DNA from: Alphaproteobacteria bacterium
GTDB lineage: Bacteria > Pseudomonadota > Alphaproteobacteria > Rhizobiales > Aestuariivirgaceae
NCBI GenBank assembly: GCA_020441605.1
Contig: JAGRLX010000264.1
Coordinates: forward strand, 1-9,056
DNA length: 9,056 nt
Direction: 5' to 3'
In this document: positions 3,815 to 9,056 of the stretch, piece after piece
Layout of the letters: the number at the start of each line of letters is the position of its first letter
How positions within the stretch are numbered: the stretch's first letter is position 1
The notes under the pieces: generated by a model
What the model was told of the DNA's origin: nothing
Databases searched by the model: none
Seen by the model: only the letters and a program-made list of their open reading frames with translations
Made by a program: the position numbers and the translations under genes

Positions 3815-6376
3815 GTGGCCGAGGCGCTGACACCGACCCTGGAAGATCTTCGTGACGTTCCGGAAGCCGCTTGGCTTTGGGATGGCGCCCGGGCACGTAT
3901 CGTCTGGGCCAACCGCGCCGGCGTTGCCTATTTTGGCGGCGACTCGCTATTCGACCTGATCGACAGGCCCTTCGATTTCAGCGAACCGGGCGTGGAACGG
4001 ATTGTGGCACTCTCGCGCAGCCTGGCCCGCGGCCAGGTTGCCAAGGCCTTGCTCCATTTCCCGTCGGCGGGCACCGCGGCGCCCTTGCCATGCAAGTGCA
4101 TGGTCCACGCCCTGTCGGACGGGCGACCGGGGATCCTCGCCGTCGCCACCGTTTCGGCGGCAGCCCAGGGGGCCGCTTCCAGCGCGGCCATCGTTTCCGC
4201 CTTCGATCTCCTGCCGGACGCGGCCTTGCTGACGGGCGATGACGGAACCGTGCGCCATCTCAACGCCGCCGCCCTGCTGCTGCTCGGCGCCGGCCAGCGG
4301 GCGAACCTTGCGGGTTTACTGGGCGACCAGGCGCTGGCCGAAGACCTTCTGGCCCGCGCCGGCGCGGCAGGTACAGTGAGTCTGGTCAGAGCTCTGGCGG
4401 TGCGGCTCGGTCAGCGCGACATCCGCATTACCCTCCGCCGCCTGCCGCAGCAAACGGAAGGCGCCCATGTGATGGTGCTGCTCGACGATGTCACCGAACG
4501 CCGGGCCCTCGAACAGAAATTGGCCAAGACGGGCGTTCCACCTGCAGCCGCTGGCGGCGGGAAGGCAAACCAAGCGCCCGCGCTCAACGCAGCCGATGCG
4601 GATGCCTTCGAGAAGCTCGGAAAGGCGCTCAGCGAAACCGTGCGCCATGTGCCGCGCCGTCCGGAACCAAGTGATGCGGACAGCGCCAGCCAACCGGCTG
4701 AAGCCAATCCACAACAGCCGGCAGCCGCGCCTATCGAAACCGCGTCTGCCACGCCGCCCGAGCCCGCCGCACCCAAGCGGCCGCCACCGGCCCCGCTGCG
4801 CCGGATTCCGCATATTCCCGCCATCCTCCGCGAACCACTCGACAAACGCCCCGAGGCCATTCTGATCGCCCAGGACGGTCAATTGCTCTATGGCAATCCT
4901 GTCGCCTGTGTGCTGCTCGGTTTCGACAACAGCGAGGCCTTGATCAATGATTCAAAGCTTTGCGACCGTTTCGGCCAGCTCGGCCAGTCGCTTCCGGCAA
5001 GTGACGTGGAACTTGACGGCGGGCGCAGCGTGACGGCCAGCATCCAGCTCAACGTCGTGCCGTGGCATGGCGGGCCGGCCCGGCAGTTCATCCTGAGGAA
5101 GGCCGAGCCTGCGCGGGCCGAAGCGCTGACGCCGCAACCTGCAATCCCGGTCCGGCGCGCCGAGGCCAAGATCGTCTCGCCGGTGCAGCAACCTGCGGAG
5201 ACGCCGCAAGTACCCGGTGCCGAAATCATTCCGCTGCCCCAGCGCAATGGTTCGGCCGAGGCCGATGCCGAACTGCGCGCCATCCTCGACACCGCGACCG
5301 ACGGCATCATCACGCTCGACGCCAAGGGCAATATCCACACCTTTAGCGCCGGAGCCGAAGCAATCTTCGGCTATCGCATCGCGGAAGTGGCGGGCAAGCC
5401 CATCGCGGACCTGTTTCAGCCGGAGAGCCGCAAGGTACTGCGCGACTATCTCGCTGCGTTGCAGGGCCCAGGACTGGCCAGCGTCTTCAACGATGGCCGT
5501 GAAGTCACCGCAGTCGTCAAGCAGGGGGGCAGCGTGCCCCTGTTCCTGACCATCGGAAAGCTGCAGGCACCGAAATCCCAGGCGGCTTTCTGCGCGGTCG
5601 TTCGCGATATTACCCAATGGAAGAAGACCGAAACGGAACTGCGCGAAGCCAAGGAGAAGGCAGAGGCCACCAGCCGGCAAAAATCCGAATTCCTGGCCCG
5701 TATCAGCCATGAGCTGCGTACCCCCCTGAACGCCATCATGGGGTTTTCGGAGGTCATGCGGCTCGCCCGTTTCGGCGAGATCGAGAATGAAAAATACCGT
5801 GGCTATGTCAATGATATTCACGCCAGTGGCAGCCACCTGCTATCACTCATCAACGATCTACTCGACCTATCGAAAGTCGAGGCTGGCAAGCTGGAACTGA
5901 ACTTCACCTCGGTCAATCTCGGCGATGTCATCGACCATGGCATCAAGATGCTGCAGGAACAGGCGACAGCAGCAAGGGTGGTCCTGCGCAAGGCCTGGGG
6001 ACCGGAACTGCCAAACGTGGTCGCCGACCTTCGATCGATGCGCCAGATCATGATGAACCTGCTGTCAAATGCCATCAAGTTCACCGACCCCGGCGGGCAG
6101 GTGATCATCTCGGGACAGTTGACCGAGGCCGGCGAACTCAAGCTCAGGGTCAAGGACACCGGCATCGGCATGACCGAAGACCAGCTGCGGGATGCGCTCG
6201 AGCCATTCCGCCGGGTTTCCACTCCCGACCGCGACATGCCGGGCACCGGGCTCGGGCTACCGCTCACCAGGGCCTTGGCGGAAGCCAACCGGACCGCTTT
6301 CGCCATCACAAGCGAGCCACGCAAGGGCACGCTCGTCGAAATCACCTTTCCGACAACCCGCGTTCTGGCCGGGTAA
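3815..6376 (+). CDS. Cytosolic multi-PAS sensor histidine kinase, PdhS/DivJ/PleC-like core
   Basis: This 853-residue kinase has no membrane segment or signal peptide. In order: a divergent PAS-like region (about 15-110, with WLWD and IVWANRAG); a second PAS-like region (about 128-228, ending DDVTERRALEQKL); an Ala/Pro-rich disordered linker (about 245-330); a third PAS-like region (about 339-428); a second linker; a clear PAS domain (about 485-605, from DTATDGIITLD to VVRDITQWK); a coiled-coil stalk; the HisKA dimerisation domain with phospho-acceptor H632 in SHELRTPLNAI; and an HATPase_c domain with N748 and N752 (N box), DTGIGM (781-786) and GTGLGL (810-815). There is no receiver domain, so it must pass phosphate to a separate regulator. 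The core, including ALEPFRRV and PLTRALAEANR, resembles Hyphomicrobiales kinases that act on DivK in cell-cycle control; this assignment is inference. The GTG start has GAGGA only 4 bases upstream, somewhat close. It is divergent from the phasin gene and 8 bases ahead of a permease gene. Confidence 0.93.
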   Translation: MAEALTPTLEDLRDVPEAAWLWDGARARIVWANRAGVAYFGGDSLFDLIDRPFDFSEPGVERIVALSRSLARGQVAKALLHFPSAGTAAPLPCKCMVHALSDGRPGILAVATVSAAAQGAASSAAIVSAFDLLPDAALLTGDDGTVRHLNAAALLLLGAGQRANLAGLLGDQALAEDLLARAGAAGTVSLVRALAVRLGQRDIRITLRRLPQQTEGAHVMVLLDDVTERRALEQKLAKTGVPPAAAGGGKANQAPALNAADADAFEKLGKALSETVRHVPRRPEPSDADSASQPAEANPQQPAAAPIETASATPPEPAAPKRPPPAPLRRIPHIPAILREPLDKRPEAILIAQDGQLLYGNPVACVLLGFDNSEALINDSKLCDRFGQLGQSLPASDVELDGGRSVTASIQLNVVPWHGGPARQFILRKAEPARAEALTPQPAIPVRRAEAKIVSPVQQPAETPQVPGAEIIPLPQRNGSAEADAELRAILDTATDGIITLDAKGNIHTFSAGAEAIFGYRIAEVAGKPIADLFQPESRKVLRDYLAALQGPGLASVFNDGREVTAVVKQGGSVPLFLTIGKLQAPKSQAAFCAVVRDITQWKKTETELREAKEKAEATSRQKSEFLARISHELRTPLNAIMGFSEVMRLARFGEIENEKYRGYVNDIHASGSHLLSLINDLLDLSKVEAGKLELNFTSVNLGDVIDHGIKMLQEQATAARVVLRKAWGPELPNVVADLRSMRQIMMNLLSNAIKFTDPGGQVIISGQLTEAGELKLRVKDTGIGMTEDQLRDALEPFRRVSTPDRDMPGTGLGLPLTRALAEANRTAFAITSEPRKGTLVEITFPTTRVLAG

Positions 6377-6384
6377 CGCGCGGC

Positions 6385-8082
6385 ATGGCCAAGGCCGGTT
6401 TCGCGACAACTGCGCGGGGAGAACCCCGCTCGTGGAGCGAGCGCCTTCTCAAGGCCGGGGCCCTGGCCACGGGACTGGCCGTGGCGCTGCCGGTGCTGAC
6501 CATCGTCTACCTCGCGGCGGCGCCGGCCGAGAATATCTGGCCACATCTCTTTGCCACCGTGTTGCCCAGCTACCTGCTGCAAACCCTTGGCCTCATGCTC
6601 GGCGTCGGCGCCATCACCTTCGTGGTCGGCACGGCCACGGCGTGGCTCGTGACCACTTGCCGGTTTCCGTTGCACCGCGTGTTCCAATGGGCCTCGCTGA
6701 TGCCCATGGCCATGCCTGGCTATATCGTGGCCTATGCCTATGTGGATTTCCTCAGCTTTGCCGGACCGCTACAGACAGGGCTCCGCCACATGTTCGGCTG
6801 GAAGACGCCGGCCGATTACTGGTTTCCCGAGATCCGGTCGCTCGGCGGCGCGGTCTTCGTGCTGTCCATGGTGCTTTATCCCTATGTCTTCCTGACCGCC
6901 CGGGCGAGCTTCATGCGGCAACCCGCGACCCAGATGGAAGTGGCCCGTGCCCTCGGGCAAACGCCTTGGGGCGCATTCCGCAGCGTGGCCTTGCCTTTGG
7001 CCCGGCCGGCCATCGCGGTGGGTGTGAGCCTCGCGCTCATGGAATGCCTGAACGATATCGGCGCAGCGAATTTCTTCGGGGTCAGAACCCTGACACTCGG
7101 CATCTACACGACCTGGCTGTCACAGGGAAATCTCGGCGGAGCAGCGCAGATCGCCGCAGTGATGCTGGTCCTCGTCTTGGCATTGCTGTGGATGGAGCGC
7201 ACCGCGCGGCGTCAGCAGTCCTTCGGCGTACCGGCGCGGCGTTCGCGCCCGGCGCCGGCGGTCAAGCTGCGCGGCTGGCGGCGTTGGCTTGCGTTTTCAG
7301 CCTGTCTTGCCCCAATCCTGATCGGGTTCGTCGTTCCGGGTCTGATCCTGCTGAATTTCGCGCTCGACCGCCTCGGCGATGCGGCCTCGCTGGCATTCCT
7401 GACGGCAGCGGGTCATTCTCTTCTGCTCGCCGGGCTTGCCGCCGCCATCGCGCTGCTGCTCGGACTGGTTCTCGGCTACGCGAACCGGGGACCGACGCGC
7501 GGCATCACCCCGAAGATCATCCGGCTGGCCAGCATGGGTTATGCCGTGCCGGGAACAGTTCTTGGCATCGGCGTGCTGATCCCGTTGGCGGCCTTCGACA
7601 ATACGCTCGACGGTTTCATGCGCGACCGGTTCGGCATCGCGACCGGGCTTCTGCTCTCAGGGTCGATTGCCGCCGTGACCTTCGCCTATGTAGCGCGGTT
7701 TCTTGCCGTGTCGTTCGGCTCGGTGGAGAGCGGCCTGGAAAAAGTGACGCCCAGCGTTGCCGCCGCGGCCCGCGTGCTGGGACGAGGGCCGATTGCCGCC
7801 TTCATCGAGGTTCACCTGCCGATGCTGCGTCCAGCGCTGGTGTCGGCGGTCCTGCTCGTATTCGTCGATTGCATGAAGGAGCTTCCAGCGACACTGATCT
7901 TGCGGCCCTTCGATTTCGAAACCCTGGCGACCACGGTCTTTACGCTGGCCTCGCTCGATCAACTGGAGGAAAGCGCGCTCCCGGCCCTTGCCATCGTCGC
8001 GGTGGGGATCATCCCGGTCATCCTCCTTGCCCGGACGCAGCGCGACCCGAAGATCATGTTCGCAACGCGTCCAGGTTCCTGA
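6385..8082 (+). CDS. ABC transporter permease, fused two-domain type (Fe(III)/FbpB-like)
   Basis: The 565-residue inner-membrane protein is a tandem fusion of two binding-protein-dependent permease domains, as in FbpB/SfuB iron permeases. About six hydrophobic helices lie in each half (roughly 20-46, 63-90, 98-122, 152-176, 205-228, 252-271, then 300-326, 343-367, 385-407, 423-448, 492-513 and 532-551), with an Arg-rich hydrophilic linker between them (about 272-298). Both halves carry the cytoplasmic EAA loop that contacts the ATPase: [20 protein letters not shown] from E185, and [19 protein letters not shown] around 457-476 followed by HLP. Ferric iron is the usual cargo of the family, but related permeases carry thiamine or phosphonates, so the substrate is not certain. 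It starts 8 bases after the kinase stop and is presumably co-transcribed with it. No binding protein or ATPase gene is adjacent: the kinase precedes it and a convergent gene overlaps its last 29 bases. Its partners must be encoded elsewhere. Confidence 0.9.
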   Translation: MAKAGFATTARGEPRSWSERLLKAGALATGLAVALPVLTIVYLAAAPAENIWPHLFATVLPSYLLQTLGLMLGVGAITFVVGTATAWLVTTCRFPLHRVFQWASLMPMAMPGYIVAYAYVDFLSFAGPLQTGLRHMFGWKTPADYWFPEIRSLGGAVFVLSMVLYPYVFLTARASFMRQPATQMEVARALGQTPWGAFRSVALPLARPAIAVGVSLALMECLNDIGAANFFGVRTLTLGIYTTWLSQGNLGGAAQIAAVMLVLVLALLWMERTARRQQSFGVPARRSRPAPAVKLRGWRRWLAFSACLAPILIGFVVPGLILLNFALDRLGDAASLAFLTAAGHSLLLAGLAAAIALLLGLVLGYANRGPTRGITPKIIRLASMGYAVPGTVLGIGVLIPLAAFDNTLDGFMRDRFGIATGLLLSGSIAAVTFAYVARFLAVSFGSVESGLEKVTPSVAAAARVLGRGPIAAFIEVHLPMLRPALVSAVLLVFVDCMKELPATLILRPFDFETLATTVFTLASLDQLEESALPALAIVAVGIIPVILLARTQRDPKIMFATRPGS

Positions 8083-9056
8083 ACAATTCGAGAGCCTCGG
8101 GGTTGGCGAGAGCCTCCTTGTTCTTGACTTCGCGGCCGTGAACCACGTCGCGCACGGCAAGCTCCGTGATCTTGCCCGACTTGGTCCGCGGAATATCGGC
8201 GACGGCGACGATCCGGGTGGGGACATGCCGAGGTGAGGCGCCCTCCCGAATACGTTTCCTGATGGTCGCCGTGAGCGTCTCATCCAGAACCGCGCCCGGC
8301 TTGAGGCGCACGAAGAGGATCACCCTGACGTCGTTGTCGAAGTCCTGGCCGATGGCGAGAGCCTCAATCACCTCAGGCACCTGTTCCACCTGCGCATAGA
8401 TTTCCGCCGTGCCGATGCGCACACCCCCGGGATTGAGCGTTGCATCGGACCGGCCGTGAATGATGAGGCCGTCATGGCTGGTGATCTCGGCGAAATCCCC
8501 GTGGCACCAGATCCCCGGAAAGCGGGCAAAATAGGCGCCATGATACTTGCTGCCATCGGGATCGTTCCAGAACATCACCGGCATCGACGGGAAAGGCCGT
8601 ACACAGACGAGTTCACCCTTCGCGGCGTGAATCGAATGCCCCTCGTCGTCATAGACATCGACGGCCATGCCGAGCATTGGCCCCTGAATTTCACCGCGCC
8701 AGACAGGGGACAGGGGATTACCTCCAACGAAACAACCGCAGATATCGGTGCCGCCGGAGATGGACGCCAAGTGGAGATCGGATTTCACCGCGTCGTAGAC
8801 GAAGTCGAAACTCTCCGCGGCAAGGGGCGATCCTGTGGACAGCATGGCGCGGAGCAGCGGAAGATCATGGGTCTCGCACGGACGCCAACCGGTCTTCTTG
8901 ACCGCGTCAATATACTTGGCCGAGGTTCCGAAGATGGTCATCCCCTCGCCCCGGGCATAGTCGAACAGTACACGCTCGGAAGGGTGGAATGGTGAGCCGT
9001 CATACAGCAAGAGCGTGGCCCCGGCCGCCAGTCCCGACACCAGCCAGTTCCACATC
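8054..9056 (-). CDS. aacS: Acetoacetyl-CoA synthetase (acetoacetate-CoA ligase), C-terminal half
   Basis: The frame runs off the right edge; the 333 visible residues are about half of the usual 650. The first methionine (in [10 protein letters not shown]) is internal, since that segment lies mid-protein in this family. The enzyme is an adenylate-forming ligase that converts acetoacetate, ATP and CoA to acetoacetyl-CoA in the cytoplasm, recovering the product of polyhydroxybutyrate breakdown or ketone-body uptake. Visible family features are [23 protein letters not shown] and [10 protein letters not shown], the hinge motif [12 protein letters not shown] (G201-D204 of the visible part), and the catalytic lysine of [13 protein letters not shown] (K295 of the visible part, codon 8173-8171). 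The ending [16 protein letters not shown] is of the type usual for the family, so the C-terminus looks native. The gene is convergent with the permease gene and its last 29 bases overlap that gene's end; no terminator hairpin is visible between them. The promoter is outside the window. Confidence 0.94.
   Translation of the reverse strand, partial: MWNWLVSGLAAGATLLLYDGSPFHPSERVLFDYARGEGMTIFGTSAKYIDAVKKTGWRPCETHDLPLLRAMLSTGSPLAAESFDFVYDAVKSDLHLASISGGTDICGCFVGGNPLSPVWRGEIQGPMLGMAVDVYDDEGHSIHAAKGELVCVRPFPSMPVMFWNDPDGSKYHGAYFARFPGIWCHGDFAEITSHDGLIIHGRSDATLNPGGVRIGTAEIYAQVEQVPEVIEALAIGQDFDNDVRVILFVRLKPGAVLDETLTATIRKRIREGASPRHVPTRIVAVADIPRTKSGKITELAVRDVVHGREVKNKEALANPEALELFRNLDALRT

Noticed and set aside
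4952..6687. Two long minus-strand open frames (4952-5836 and 5818-6687) opposite the histidine kinase
   Set aside because: Both are antisense to conserved kinase domains and lack domain signatures; they follow from the codon bias of the true gene.
6192..8141. A 649-codon open frame on the plus strand overlapping the permease gene in another frame
   Set aside because: Its translation is Arg/Pro/Gly-rich with no recognisable domain, as expected for a shadow frame in high-GC DNA. The frame at 6385-8082 gives a clear 12-helix permease.
1..9056. CRISPR arrays, insertion sequences, integrases and phage genes
   Set aside because: I saw no regularly spaced direct repeats, no transposase or recombinase motifs, and no phage structural or lysis proteins on either strand.

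Overview
The window looks like a chromosomal segment of an alphaproteobacterium, probably of the Hyphomicrobiales (Rhizobiales) type. This is inferred from four things: a tRNA-His with no encoded G-1 and with an A73 discriminator, a phasin of the alphaproteobacterial type, a cytosolic multi-PAS histidine kinase whose catalytic core resembles the PdhS/DivJ/PleC group, and the high-GC codon use of the right two thirds. No species can be named from the sequence alone.

Layout. (1) Positions 1-2950 are lower in GC (hand counts of single 60-base lines gave about 50-53%, against about 70% for one line in the right part) and look like accessory DNA. They hold the 3' end of a peptide/dipeptide-type ABC substrate-binding protein gene closed by a strong hairpin, an integral-membrane sterol desaturase/fatty-acid hydroxylase superfamily gene, a gene-free stretch of about 550 bases rich in perfect hairpins (possibly a remnant of a group II intron or another structured RNA), and a short minus-strand relic resembling the N-terminus of small antitoxin-like proteins. 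(2) At 2951-3027 a tRNA-His gene on the minus strand marks the compositional boundary, with its 3' end facing the low-GC DNA. (3) At 3073-3700 lies a phasin gene on the minus strand, with a clear intrinsic terminator, a good ribosome binding site, a sigma70-like promoter and a paired palindrome resembling PhaR operators. (4) Divergent from it is a two-gene plus-strand unit: a cytosolic histidine kinase with about four PAS-like regions, then, 8 bases later, a 12-helix fused ABC permease of the Fe(III)/FbpB type. (5) At the right edge, convergent with the permease and overlapping it by 29 bases, is the C-terminal half of acetoacetyl-CoA synthetase.

How the genes fit together. The phasin coats polyhydroxybutyrate granules, and acetoacetyl-CoA synthetase reactivates acetoacetate, a product of polyhydroxybutyrate breakdown, so carbon-storage genes sit on both sides of the signalling and transport pair. 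The candidate PhaR sites would let the phasin gene respond to granule formation. The kinase probably acts in a cell-cycle or polarity phosphorelay; its link to the permease is positional only. No complete new multi-gene system is evident. The items most worth following up are the structured region at 2150-2690, the paired operators at the phasin promoter, and the tRNA-His as a possible island boundary.
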